DNA from: Actinomycetota bacterium
GTDB taxonomy: Bacteria > Actinomycetota > Acidimicrobiia > Acidimicrobiales > Poriferisodalaceae
Direction of reading: 5' to 3'
DNA: 64,000 nt
Assembly (NCBI GenBank): GCA_014238065.1
Contig: JABABU010000056.1
Location: 1-64,000 of the forward strand
Below, one piece after another: positions 8,371 to 15,919 of this stretch (position 1 is the stretch's first letter; each line of letters begins with the position of its first letter). The notes under the pieces were generated by a model. It ran no database searches, had not been told where the DNA came from, and saw nothing but the letters and a program-made list of their open reading frames with translations. The translations under genes and the position numbers were made by a program.

Positions 8371-9159
8371 ATGGGTCACAGGGTTTTGGTCGTCGGGGCC
8401 GGCGGGAGGATGGGTCACACCGTCTGTCACGCTGTCCTCGACGATCCAGAACTCGACCTGGTTGCCGCCGTCGATCCTTCGTGTGAAGACGCTGCGCTTT
8501 CCGAACTGCTCGGCAGGACCGACACCGACGTCACCGTCGCCGGTGCTGTCACGTCGATCGGCGAGTCGGTGGATGTGGCTGTCGATTTCACCGTGGTCGC
8601 CGCTGCCCGCGAAACGCTGGCGTGGTGTGCGGCCAACGCCGTTCATGCCGTCGTCGGCACCACCGGTTTCGACGATGCCGATCTTGGGCGCTTCGATGCC
8701 GATTTCTCCTCCAGCAACATCCTGATCGCGCCGAATTTCGCGATCGGCGCCGTGTTGATGATGCGATTCGCGGAGCTCGCTGCTCCGTTCTTCGAGACCG
8801 CAGAGGTCATCGAGTTGCACCACGAGAACAAGATCGACGCACCATCTGGCACTGCCAGGAGGACGCTCGAGCGCATGGCAGCAGCATCCCACGACTGGCT
8901 GCCCGATCCGACTCAGGACGAAGTCATCAGTGGTGCACGTGGTGGGGTTGGGCCAGGAAACATTCCCGTCCACTCGGTTCGCCTACGTGGCATGGTTGCG
9001 CATCAGGAGGTACTTCTCGGCACGACCGGGCAGTCCCTCACGGTGAGGCATGATTCGTACGATAGAAGTTCGTTCATGCCGGGGGTGATTCACGCATGCA
9101 AGGTGATCGGCGAGCATCCAGGTCTCACAGTCGGCCTCGACAGCTATCTGGGATTGTGA
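8371..9159 (+). CDS. dapB: 4-hydroxy-tetrahydrodipicolinate reductase
   Basis: DapB reduces the DapA product with NAD(P)H in the lysine/diaminopimelate pathway. The 262-residue protein has the N-terminal Rossmann motif VLVVGAGGRMGHTV, the VGTTGF motif, and the catalytic segment IELHHENKIDAPSGTA with the conserved His-His and Lys. The sequence ends SFMPGVIHACK and a short tail, as in the family. dapA is about 6 kb downstream in a different unit. The ATG has no clear Shine-Dalgarno; a TAGCTT hexamer ends 6 bases before it. Confidence 0.95.
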   Translation: MGHRVLVVGAGGRMGHTVCHAVLDDPELDLVAAVDPSCEDAALSELLGRTDTDVTVAGAVTSIGESVDVAVDFTVVAAARETLAWCAANAVHAVVGTTGFDDADLGRFDADFSSSNILIAPNFAIGAVLMMRFAELAAPFFETAEVIELHHENKIDAPSGTARRTLERMAAASHDWLPDPTQDEVISGARGGVGPGNIPVHSVRLRGMVAHQEVLLGTTGQSLTVRHDSYDRSSFMPGVIHACKVIGEHPGLTVGLDSYLGL

Positions 9160-9162
9160 CCA

Positions 9163-10038
9163 GTGACTGCTGACGGCCGTCCACCGAAGGTCGTGTGCGT
9201 TGGCAGCATGAACCACGACATCACTGTGTGGGTCGATCGACCGCCGATGCCAGACGAGACGCTGCATGGCGATCGAGTTGCGGAGTTCAGGGGTGGAAAG
9301 GGTGCGAATCAGATCGTGGCCGCTTCGAGGCTTGGGGCGACCACAGCGATGATTGCCTGCGTCGGCACCGACCCTCGCGGCCAGTTTCTGATCGAAGGGC
9401 TCGATCTCGACGCTGTCGATGTCTCTGGCGTCAGCAGGATCGAAACGCCGACCGGCGTTGCATTGATCACCGTCGATCCGGGGGACGTGTCGATCATCGT
9501 GGTTGCCGGCGCGAACGGCGATGTCACGGCTGATCATGTCGACACATGGGCCTCACTCATCTCGGACGCCGATGTGCTGTTACTCCAGGGCGAGATTCCG
9601 GCCGCCCCTGCGAGGCGTGCAGCTGAGATCGCCAAAGGCTCCGGCTGTGTCGTCGTGTTCAACCCGGCGCCGTTCAACGAGGTGGCCGAAGCCGTAGCTC
9701 CGCTGGCCGATGTCATCATCGTGAACCGTAACGAGGCCATCCAGCTTGGTGGCATTTCCGCTGGACTGGTCATCACGACGCTCGGCCAGGGCGGGTCCGA
9801 CGTGACCACGGTGGACGGCACCGTTCACATCGCACCATTCGATGCTGATGTCGTTGATCCCACCGGCGCAGGCGATGCCTTCGCTGCTGCTCTCGCTGTG
9901 GGTCTGGCCGAGGGGCTTCCGCCTGTCGAAGCGGCCAGGTTCGCCAACGCAGCAGGATCGTTGGCGGTTGGTGTTGCCGGTGCGCAGCCGTCGCTGCCGA
10001 CGAGATCTCAGGTCGAGGAGCGCCTCGCTTCGGAGTGA
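9163..10038 (+). CDS. Ribokinase-like PfkB family sugar kinase
   Basis: A 291-residue PfkB-family kinase most similar in pattern to ribokinase, which phosphorylates D-ribose at O5 for entry into nucleotide and pentose metabolism. Visible motifs are GSMNHDITVWVDRPP at the N-terminus, the substrate loop GGKGANQIVAASRLGA and the C-terminal ATP/anion-hole motif DPTGAGDAFAAAL with the catalytic Asp. Both PfkB signatures are intact. The GTG start lies 3 bases after dapB, so the pair is likely one transcript. No ribose transporter is nearby, so the substrate is inferred; another sugar or nucleoside is possible. Confidence 0.85.
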   Translation: MTADGRPPKVVCVGSMNHDITVWVDRPPMPDETLHGDRVAEFRGGKGANQIVAASRLGATTAMIACVGTDPRGQFLIEGLDLDAVDVSGVSRIETPTGVALITVDPGDVSIIVVAGANGDVTADHVDTWASLISDADVLLLQGEIPAAPARRAAEIAKGSGCVVVFNPAPFNEVAEAVAPLADVIIVNRNEAIQLGGISAGLVITTLGQGGSDVTTVDGTVHIAPFDADVVDPTGAGDAFAAALAVGLAEGLPPVEAARFANAAGSLAVGVAGAQPSLPTRSQVEERLASE

Positions 10039-10059
10039 TGCCGGCGCTCGAGAATTTGG

Positions 10060-10692
10060 TCACTCGTCGGTTTTGTTGTTCCTGACTTGCCAGACGACGA
10101 TGCCGATCATGACGACGGTGAAGGGGATCTGGTAGCGCGTCACGAACTCGAGCACGCGCTCGACCGGGCCGGCAAACACCTTCCCGACGCGCCAGATCAC
10201 GTACAGGCGGGTTGCTGTGCCTGCTGCGTTGAGCAGCGCGAAGCTCGCGAAACGCATCTTCGTGATGCCCGCCAGCAGACACACCGGATAGTTCGGAAGG
10301 ACAAACACGAAGAACGCCCCGATGCGCGGGAACCAGCGGTCGAGCGCGTTCACTGCTCGTGTGATGCCGCTGTTTGTGCCCAACTCGGTGTCGAGGTAGG
10401 TCTTTGCCGCAGGACCGAACTCGAATCCGATCCTCCACAGCAGTGGATCGGGGAGGGTGAGTCGGATGAATCCGACGGTGAAGAACGCCCATGTCGGCAT
10501 CTCGTTCACGGTGAGGATCAGGAACGGATCGGCCGGAATCATCGCGATCAGCCCCACGGGCGCACGGCTCGCCAGTGTTGCCGAGAGGATCTGGCCCGCG
10601 TATGCCAACAACGCCAAGGACAGGGGGAGGGCGACGAGAACCCAGAATCGGCGCTGCTCGCCTTCGGTCAGTAGCGCCGATCGGTCACTCAT
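10060..10692 (-). CDS. DedA/VTT-like membrane protein
   Basis: A 210-residue integral membrane protein with about five hydrophobic segments, for example around residues 17-35, 40-60, 115-135 and 185-203. The segment RWFPRIGAFFVFVLPNYPVC followed by a Gly and an Asn-Ala-Ala-Gly helix resembles the core of DedA/SNARE-associated (VTT) proteins, a family of membrane lipid and proton-linked transporters or scramblases. The match is by pattern only. The gene is convergent with the ribokinase and divergent from a TetR regulator that begins 58 bases away. A TACCCT hexamer lies 8 bases before its ATG. Confidence 0.65.
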   Translation of the reverse strand: MSDRSALLTEGEQRRFWVLVALPLSLALLAYAGQILSATLASRAPVGLIAMIPADPFLILTVNEMPTWAFFTVGFIRLTLPDPLLWRIGFEFGPAAKTYLDTELGTNSGITRAVNALDRWFPRIGAFFVFVLPNYPVCLLAGITKMRFASFALLNAAGTATRLYVIWRVGKVFAGPVERVLEFVTRYQIPFTVVMIGIVVWQVRNNKTDE

Positions 10693-10706
10693 CGTCGGTG
10701 AGGGTA
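10693..10706 (-). promoter_or_regulatory. Leaderless-type -10 element of the DedA-like gene
   Basis: On the minus strand TACCCT is followed by 8 bases and the ATG. It shares a 58-base divergent region with the TetR promoter. Confidence 0.45.
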
Positions 10707-10736
10707 CCCACCCGATGGGCTCTGCCGACCTCCGTG

Positions 10737-10750
10737 TACCGTTTGAGTCG
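10737..10750 (+). promoter_or_regulatory. Leaderless-type -10 element of the TetR gene
   Basis: TACCGT stands 8 bases before the ATG at 10751. This favours that start over an in-frame ATG 36 bases upstream. Confidence 0.45.
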
Positions 10751-11305
10751 ATGGACGAAGTCCGCAGACGCGTGCTTGACGCAACGGTTCGGTGCGCGAT
10801 GGAGTACTCCCTTCAGCGCACGACGGTCGAGGAAATCTCGATCGAGTCCGGCGTCAGCCGAGCCACGATCTACCGTCACTTTCCGGCTGGGCGCGAGGCC
10901 ATTGTCGGGGCAACTGTCGCCGACCAGGTCGACGCCTTCTTGATCGCTCTCGCCGAAGACGTCAGCGAAGCCACATCGACCCAAGAACTGCTTGTCACAG
11001 GACTCATGGCCGCGCACCGGCGGCTGAAGTCGCACCAGTTGTTCGCGAGGGTCATGGCTGTGGAACCTGAGCTCGTCCTCCCTTCCTTGACGACCGAGTC
11101 GAACCGGGTCGTCGGGGTGATTGGCAGGTTCATGGCTCCGTTCGTCAGTGCAGATGAGCCCGAGACGCCCGAAGTGCAGATCTTGGCGCAATGCGACCAC
11201 CTCGCACGGCTGTTCCTCAGTCACGTCGAATCGCCAGGCAGCTGGGATCTCACCTCCCCCGACGATGTCCGTGAGCTGGTCGAGACCCAGTTCCTGATCA
11301 GGTGA
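10751..11305 (+). CDS. TetR family transcriptional regulator
   Basis: A 184-residue one-domain-plus-ligand-domain repressor. The N-terminal helix-turn-helix is clear: an entry helix RRRVLDATVRCAMEY, then TTVEEISIESGVSRATIYRHF. The C-terminal part is a helical dimerisation and ligand domain without a recognisable ligand signature. Two starts are possible; the ATG at 10751 is preferred because TACCGT is placed 8 bases before it and the helix-turn-helix domain starts right there. The other start, 36 bases upstream, adds 12 non-conserved residues. manA follows after 7 bases, so they are one operon; the divergent DedA-like gene may be the regulated target. Confidence 0.88.
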   Translation: MDEVRRRVLDATVRCAMEYSLQRTTVEEISIESGVSRATIYRHFPAGREAIVGATVADQVDAFLIALAEDVSEATSTQELLVTGLMAAHRRLKSHQLFARVMAVEPELVLPSLTTESNRVVGVIGRFMAPFVSADEPETPEVQILAQCDHLARLFLSHVESPGSWDLTSPDDVRELVETQFLIR

Positions 11306-11312
11306 GGTCAAA

Positions 11313-12521
11313 GTGAGCGATACCGACCGGACCGGAGTGGATGCGCGCGTGTGGAAGCTCGAGAACGTCATCCAATCGTACGCGTGGGGATCGACGACGC
11401 TGCTCGCCGGCATGCGCGGCATGAAGGATTCTTCGGGGCCCGAGGCGGAGGTGTGGATGGGCGCGCATGCAGTGGCACCTTCGCAGTGTCATCTCGATGG
11501 CCAGCTCGTCGGTCTCGACCGTGTCATCGCGGCTGATCCCTCGATCCTTGGTCCTGCGGGGCGGGTGTCGAGCGGAAAGTTGCCGTACCTGATGAAGCTG
11601 CTTGCCGCCGGTGCGCCGCTGTCGCTTCAGGCTCACCCGACAAAGGCGGGCGCCGAGGCTGGATTCGCGCGGGAGAACGTCCTTGGCATTGCCCTCGACA
11701 ACCCGCGGCGCTCGTACAAGGACGACAACCACAAGCCGGAGCTCATCTGCGCGTTGACGCCATTTCGAGCACTCAGCGGGTTTCGGGCGACGACCTCAAC
11801 TGTCGAGTTCTTCGTCTCGCTCGGCTGTAGCGGACTCGACGAGATCGTCGAACGTATCGAGGGCGGCGGCGAGCGAACGTTGATCGACATCGTGCAGCAT
11901 CTGCTCACGCTGAGCGCAGAAGAAGGACGGGTGCTTGCCGAGCAGGTCGCCGGCGCCGTCGCAGAGCCCGGCGACCATGAACTCGAGCGCTCGATCGGCA
12001 GACGGATTGCCGAGGTCTGTCCAGGTGATCCCGGCATCGTCATCGCGTTGATGCTCGAGGCGGTCACGCTGCAACCTGGTGAAGCGATCTATCTCGGCGC
12101 CGGCCGTCTGCACGCGTATGTAGATGGTCTTGGCGTTGAGATCATGGCCGCGTCCGACAATGTTCTCCGGGGTGGTCTTACGCCGAAGCACGTCGATGTG
12201 CCTGAGCTGGTATCGGTACTCAGACCGGAGATCGAACCGATCACGGTGCTCGGGGGAGTCGAGACGGACACTGGCGAGTTCGAGTACCCGACACCGGCTC
12301 CCGAGTTCCTTCTCAGTCGAATTGAGCTGGAGGGCCGAGTCGAACGGGTCGCTGAGGGCCCCGAGATCGTGATGGTGACCTCTGGGGCGGCCGACTTCGG
12401 CGATGAGTCACTCGGACCGGCAGATTCGGTGTTCGTTCCAGCAGGCGTCAGATGGTCGGCTGCCGGCTCCGGCCAGCTGTTCAGGGCGCGGGTTGCGGCT
12501 CTCGGCGATGGTCAGGGCTGA
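11313..12521 (+). CDS. manA: Mannose-6-phosphate isomerase, class I
   Basis: ManA interconverts fructose 6-phosphate and mannose 6-phosphate, feeding GDP-mannose and mannose-containing glycans. The 402-residue product shows type I features: the N-terminal IQSYAWGS, a zinc-site region EVWMGAHAVAPSQC, PLSLQAHPTKAGAEAGF and YKDDNHKPELICALT. The C-terminal part holds the second cupin half (IYLGAGRLHAYVDG). The canonical QxH zinc motif appears as QAH, so it is preserved. The GTG start is 7 bases after the TetR gene. Reduced similarity in the last 80 residues is common in this family. Confidence 0.93.
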   Translation: MSDTDRTGVDARVWKLENVIQSYAWGSTTLLAGMRGMKDSSGPEAEVWMGAHAVAPSQCHLDGQLVGLDRVIAADPSILGPAGRVSSGKLPYLMKLLAAGAPLSLQAHPTKAGAEAGFARENVLGIALDNPRRSYKDDNHKPELICALTPFRALSGFRATTSTVEFFVSLGCSGLDEIVERIEGGGERTLIDIVQHLLTLSAEEGRVLAEQVAGAVAEPGDHELERSIGRRIAEVCPGDPGIVIALMLEAVTLQPGEAIYLGAGRLHAYVDGLGVEIMAASDNVLRGGLTPKHVDVPELVSVLRPEIEPITVLGGVETDTGEFEYPTPAPEFLLSRIELEGRVERVAEGPEIVMVTSGAADFGDESLGPADSVFVPAGVRWSAAGSGQLFRARVAALGDGQG

Positions 12522-12529
12522 TTTCGTAC

Positions 12530-12567
12530 TTGACAATGAGACAACTTGTCACTATTTGTCTCATTGT
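12530..12567 (+). promoter_or_regulatory. TetR-type operator over a -35/-10 promoter
   Basis: ACAATGAGACAA (12533-12544) and TTGTCTCATTGT (12556-12567) are perfect 12-bp inverted arms separated by 11 bases. The spacer contains a further TTGTC next to GACAA, so several half-sites overlap. A TTGACA -35 box (12530-12535) starts the element and a TATTTG -10-like box lies 17 bases on. The operator ends directly at the ATG of the TetR gene, so binding would block transcription. Autoregulation is inferred. Confidence 0.8.
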
Positions 12568-13224
12568 ATGTTTCTCGCCGAACATCCACAGCCCCGACTG
12601 TGGTCAAGTTTCGAACTCGGCGATCCCGACTCCTTAGAGCGCAGCGTTGTCGATGCGGCTGACGTGTGTGTGTGCCGGTGGGGTTGGTCTAAGACCACCA
12701 TGGCCGACATCGCATCCGAGGCAGGCATCAGCAGAACCACCGTGTACCGCACCTATCCCGGCGGGCGAGATGTCATCTTCGAAACTCTCAGGCGTCACCG
12801 ACAACTGCGCTTCTTCCACGATCTCCTCGAGCCGCTCGCCACTGGGACCAGCCTCGAATCGACGATGGTCGACACCATGGTCCTTGCCTCTGTACTGCTC
12901 CGCGACGACGAAGGGTTCCGTACAGAACTCGTCCGCGAGCCCGGGCTACTCCTGAAGCAGCTCACGTTCGAAGGACTCGAGCAGATTCTGGGTATCTCCC
13001 GGCTTGTTGTGGTGCCCCAGCTGACGCGGTTCGTAGACCGGCGTGAAGCCAACCGGCTCGCCGAATGGGCAACGCGCATCGTCATCTCGCACGCGCTCGA
13101 TCCGAGCCAACATGTCGATCTCACGAATCGGGACCACGTCGAGGAACTCGTCAGCCGTCGACGGCGACGGGCCTCGCCTGATCTCCAGCAATCGAACATT
13201 CGCATCTCTGAGTCGAAGGACTGA
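12568..13224 (+). CDS. TetR family transcriptional regulator, autoregulated
   Basis: A 218-residue TetR-type regulator. The helix-turn-helix covers about residues 29-62: a helix with VVDAADVCVCRWGWSKTTMADIA, then SEAGISRTTVYRTYPGGRD. The remaining helical domain would bind a ligand; VVVPQLTRFVDR is near the C-terminus, with a basic RRRRRASP tail. The ATG directly abuts a 35-bp perfect palindromic operator, which argues strongly for this start. The next gene, a diiron ferritin-like protein, starts 2 bases after the stop, so it is the obvious regulated target. Confidence 0.88.
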   Translation: MFLAEHPQPRLWSSFELGDPDSLERSVVDAADVCVCRWGWSKTTMADIASEAGISRTTVYRTYPGGRDVIFETLRRHRQLRFFHDLLEPLATGTSLESTMVDTMVLASVLLRDDEGFRTELVREPGLLLKQLTFEGLEQILGISRLVVVPQLTRFVDRREANRLAEWATRIVISHALDPSQHVDLTNRDHVEELVSRRRRRASPDLQQSNIRISESKD

Positions 13225-13226
13225 AC

Positions 13227-14363
13227 ATGACCAGCACCGAGGACATCATCGGCAGGGCCGACGCCAATGACATAGAGGCGATTCTGGCCGTCACCAACAC
13301 TGACGTTGACTCGGTGCTTCATGCGGTGAAGGACAACGCCGATTGTCTCTACACCTGGGACTACTCGAAGGGTGCTCGTCCTCAACTCGAGAAACTGTAC
13401 GAGAAGGCCAAGCTCGGTCAATGGAACGGCGAGACCGACCTCCCGTGGGACACCGTCGTCGATCCGCTGCAAGAGGCAACGCAGCTCTACAGCCAGGCTG
13501 CCGGATTGGATCAGATGATCGACTTCACCGGTACCGGCCTCGAGAGCTGGGGCGAGAAGGAGTGGATCGAATTCAACCTCGAGTCCCAGGCATGGACGAT
13601 GAGTCAGTTCATGCATGGAGAGCAGGGTGCGCTGGTGTGCACGGCGAAGATCGTCGAGACGGTGCCTTGGATCGACGCCAAGTACTACGCGGCGACACAG
13701 GTGATGGACGAGGCCCGTCATGTCGAGGTGTTCGCTAAATACCTCGACACCAAGCTCGATCGTCGCTACCCGGTGAACGCGCATCTTCGGATGCTCCTCG
13801 ACGACATTGTCGAGGATTCCCGTTGGGACATGACCTATCTCGGCATGCAGATCATGGTCGAAGGTCTTGCCCTGGCTGCTTTCGGGTTCATGTATCAGCA
13901 GACAGAAGAACCATTGCTCAAGAAGTTGCTTCGCTACGTGATGAGCGATGAGGCCAGGCACGTGGCCTTCGGCGTGCTTTCGCTCAGGGAGGTCTACGCC
14001 GACCTCACTCAGGCAGAGTTGAGAGAGCGGCAAGAGTTCGCGTTCGAAGCCGCACTACGGATGCGCGACCGGTTCTTGCAGCAGGAAGTCTGGGAACGGA
14101 TGGGGGCCGATGTGTCAAAGGTGCTCCCGGTGATCTTCGACAACGAGGACCGCCGAGAGTTCCAACACCTCTTGTTCACGAAGATCGTTCCGAACTGCAA
14201 GAAACTCGGCTTGCTGGACGGCGGCGACGGTTGGCTCCGCAAACGTTTCGAAGAGATAAACGTCATTCAATACGAGGACTGGATCGACACAGCTGAAGAG
14301 GTCGACTCTTTCGCCATTCAACGTGAACTCGAGGGCGAGGACAACCCTCTCGTCGCTCGTTGA
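13227..14363 (+). CDS. Ferritin-like diiron protein, possible oxygenase
   Basis: A 378-residue protein with a ferritin-like four-helix bundle and a complete set of diiron ligands: Glu in FMHGEQGALV, ExxH in MDEARHVEVF, Glu in MVEGLALAAF and ExxH in SDEARHVAFG. This pattern is found in AurF-type N-oxygenases and other ribonucleotide-reductase-like diiron oxidases. The substrate cannot be read from the sequence. It is cotranscribed with the upstream TetR regulator (2-base gap), so expression is probably induced by a ligand of that regulator. The high number of Trp and Tyr in the N-terminal third may line a substrate pocket. Confidence is good for fold and cofactor, low for reaction. Confidence 0.78.
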   Translation: MTSTEDIIGRADANDIEAILAVTNTDVDSVLHAVKDNADCLYTWDYSKGARPQLEKLYEKAKLGQWNGETDLPWDTVVDPLQEATQLYSQAAGLDQMIDFTGTGLESWGEKEWIEFNLESQAWTMSQFMHGEQGALVCTAKIVETVPWIDAKYYAATQVMDEARHVEVFAKYLDTKLDRRYPVNAHLRMLLDDIVEDSRWDMTYLGMQIMVEGLALAAFGFMYQQTEEPLLKKLLRYVMSDEARHVAFGVLSLREVYADLTQAELRERQEFAFEAALRMRDRFLQQEVWERMGADVSKVLPVIFDNEDRREFQHLLFTKIVPNCKKLGLLDGGDGWLRKRFEEINVIQYEDWIDTAEEVDSFAIQRELEGEDNPLVAR

Positions 14364-14380
14364 CCCCGGTTTTCGCCAGC

Positions 14381-14392
14381 TACGGTAGCTGC
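14381..14392 (+). promoter_or_regulatory. Leaderless-type -10 element
   Basis: TACGGT is followed by 6 bases and the ATG of the winged-helix-like gene. It decides this start over an in-frame ATG 33 bases upstream. Confidence 0.55.
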
Positions 14393-15028
14393 ATGGCGGA
14401 TTCGGCTGACGACAGACTTCTTGCACTTCTCGGGCTCAGGTTGAAGGGGTTTGCCGCGGCGGCGGGTGTCGGTGAGGTCGTCGGGCTCAACGAGGACGCG
14501 ACCGCCGCAGCGCTCGACGCCCTTGTAGCCGATGGGCTCGTGAACTACAACGAGGCGAGGGACGTCTACCTCCTCAACCCTGCGACGGGGCGTCCAGAGG
14601 GTGAGCGAATTCTCGGCGCTCAGCTCGACGCTGCCGGCGCGCGATCAGCGGTCCAAGCGGTGTACGACGAGTTCCTGGGCCTCAACATGTCGATGTTGAA
14701 GCTGTGTACGGACTGGCAGATCAGGGCCGACGGTGACGGGAAGACTCTCAACGATCACAGCGATGAGGATTATGACCAAGATGTGATTGGCCGCCTGGTC
14801 GACCTCGACGACGATCTGCGGAAGATACTGACGAAGCTGCGTGGGCTACTTGAGCGATACGGTGCGTATGTACCGCGGTTTCGCGGTGCGCTCGATCGGC
14901 TTCTTTCTGGAGAGATCGAGTACTTCACCAAACCCATCATCCCCAGCTATCACACGGTCTGGTTCGAGTTGCACGAGGATCTCCTCGCCACGCTTGGCAT
15001 CGATCGGGCGAGCGAAGGAAGCATCTGA
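14393..15028 (+). CDS. Uncharacterised protein with winged-helix-like N-terminus
   Basis: A 211-residue protein that I do not recognise. Residues about 4-55 look like a winged helix (LLALLGLRLKGFAAAAG, then DATAAALDALVADGLVNY), the pattern of MarR-like DNA-binding domains. The rest is mostly helical and rich in Asp, with a conserved-looking C-terminal IPSYHTVWFELHEDLLATLG. No membrane segment or signal peptide is visible. It is followed without a gap by dapA, so it is expressed with lysine biosynthesis genes, which may be coincidence. A regulator or a small enzyme-binding protein are both possible. Confidence 0.7.
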   Translation: MADSADDRLLALLGLRLKGFAAAAGVGEVVGLNEDATAAALDALVADGLVNYNEARDVYLLNPATGRPEGERILGAQLDAAGARSAVQAVYDEFLGLNMSMLKLCTDWQIRADGDGKTLNDHSDEDYDQDVIGRLVDLDDDLRKILTKLRGLLERYGAYVPRFRGALDRLLSGEIEYFTKPIIPSYHTVWFELHEDLLATLGIDRASEGSI

Positions 15029-15919
15029 ATGTCAGCACGGTTCGGCCGGATCCTTCCGGCGATGATCACCCCGTTCGATGAGAGCGGAGACGTCGACGTC
15101 GACATGGCGGTGACGCTGGCGAAGCGGCTCATCGGCGAGGGCAGTGAAGGTCTGGTGCTCACCGGGACGACGGGGGAGGGTCCGACGATCACCGACGAGG
15201 AAGACTGGGAGCTCTGGCGGACGGTCAAAGAGTCGGTCACGGTGCCCGTCATCGCCGGCGCAGGTACTAACGACACCGCTCACTCCATCGAGCAGGTGAA
15301 GATGGCCGAGGAGTGTGGCGTAGACGGCGTACTCGTGGTTACGCCGTACTACAACCGCCCGAGTCAGGCCGGTATCTACGCCCACTTCGAGGCCGTGGCT
15401 GGGGCGACCTCGCTCCCTGTGATGGTCTACGACATCCAGAGCAGAACATCGAAGAACATCGAGACGCCGACGCTTGTTGCTATGGCGAACGAGATCTCGA
15501 ATGTCGCCGCCCTGAAGGATGCTGCAGGGTCACCGGACGAAACGGCAAGAGTGATTGCCGAAACCGGCGACGACTTCGAGGTGTACAGCGGTGACGACTC
15601 GCTGACGTTGCCGCTAATTGCGATCGGAGCTGTCGGCGTGGTCAGTGTTTGCGCCCACTGGACATCGCCGGAGTTCGTGAAGATGTTCGACGCGTGCGCT
15701 GCTGGCGACTTGGCAGAAGCCAGGTCCGCCAACGCTTCGATGCTCGACTCGTACGACTTCGAGGGAAGCCCCGAAATTCCGAATCCGGTCCCCAGCAAGG
15801 CAATGTTGCGGATGTTGGGACTCGCCGTCGGTGAGCCACGACTCCCGATGGGGCCCACCCCTGAGGGTGTCGAGGACGAGGCAAAGAGGATCTACGCCGA
15901 CCTTCTGAGTCGGCGCTGA
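15029..15919 (+). CDS. dapA: 4-hydroxy-tetrahydrodipicolinate synthase
   Basis: DapA condenses pyruvate with aspartate semialdehyde, the first committed step to diaminopimelate and lysine. The 296-residue TIM-barrel protein has the N-terminal GRILPAMITPF, the GTTGEGPT motif, VTPYYNRPSQ with the catalytic-triad Tyr, YDIQSRT and the Schiff-base Lys in AALKDAAGS. YDIQSRT departs from the commoner YNVPGRT but keeps the Tyr, Arg and Thr. The ATG directly follows the previous stop. The stop overlaps the RNase J start by one base, an arrangement (dapA before RNase J) common in actinobacteria. Confidence 0.95.
   Translation: MSARFGRILPAMITPFDESGDVDVDMAVTLAKRLIGEGSEGLVLTGTTGEGPTITDEEDWELWRTVKESVTVPVIAGAGTNDTAHSIEQVKMAEECGVDGVLVVTPYYNRPSQAGIYAHFEAVAGATSLPVMVYDIQSRTSKNIETPTLVAMANEISNVAALKDAAGSPDETARVIAETGDDFEVYSGDDSLTLPLIAIGAVGVVSVCAHWTSPEFVKMFDACAAGDLAEARSANASMLDSYDFEGSPEIPNPVPSKAMLRMLGLAVGEPRLPMGPTPEGVEDEAKRIYADLLSRR

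Noticed and set aside
12795-14033. A 412-codon minus-strand frame opposite the diiron gene
   Set aside because: The plus strand has an intact diiron protein and the minus frame has no family signal.
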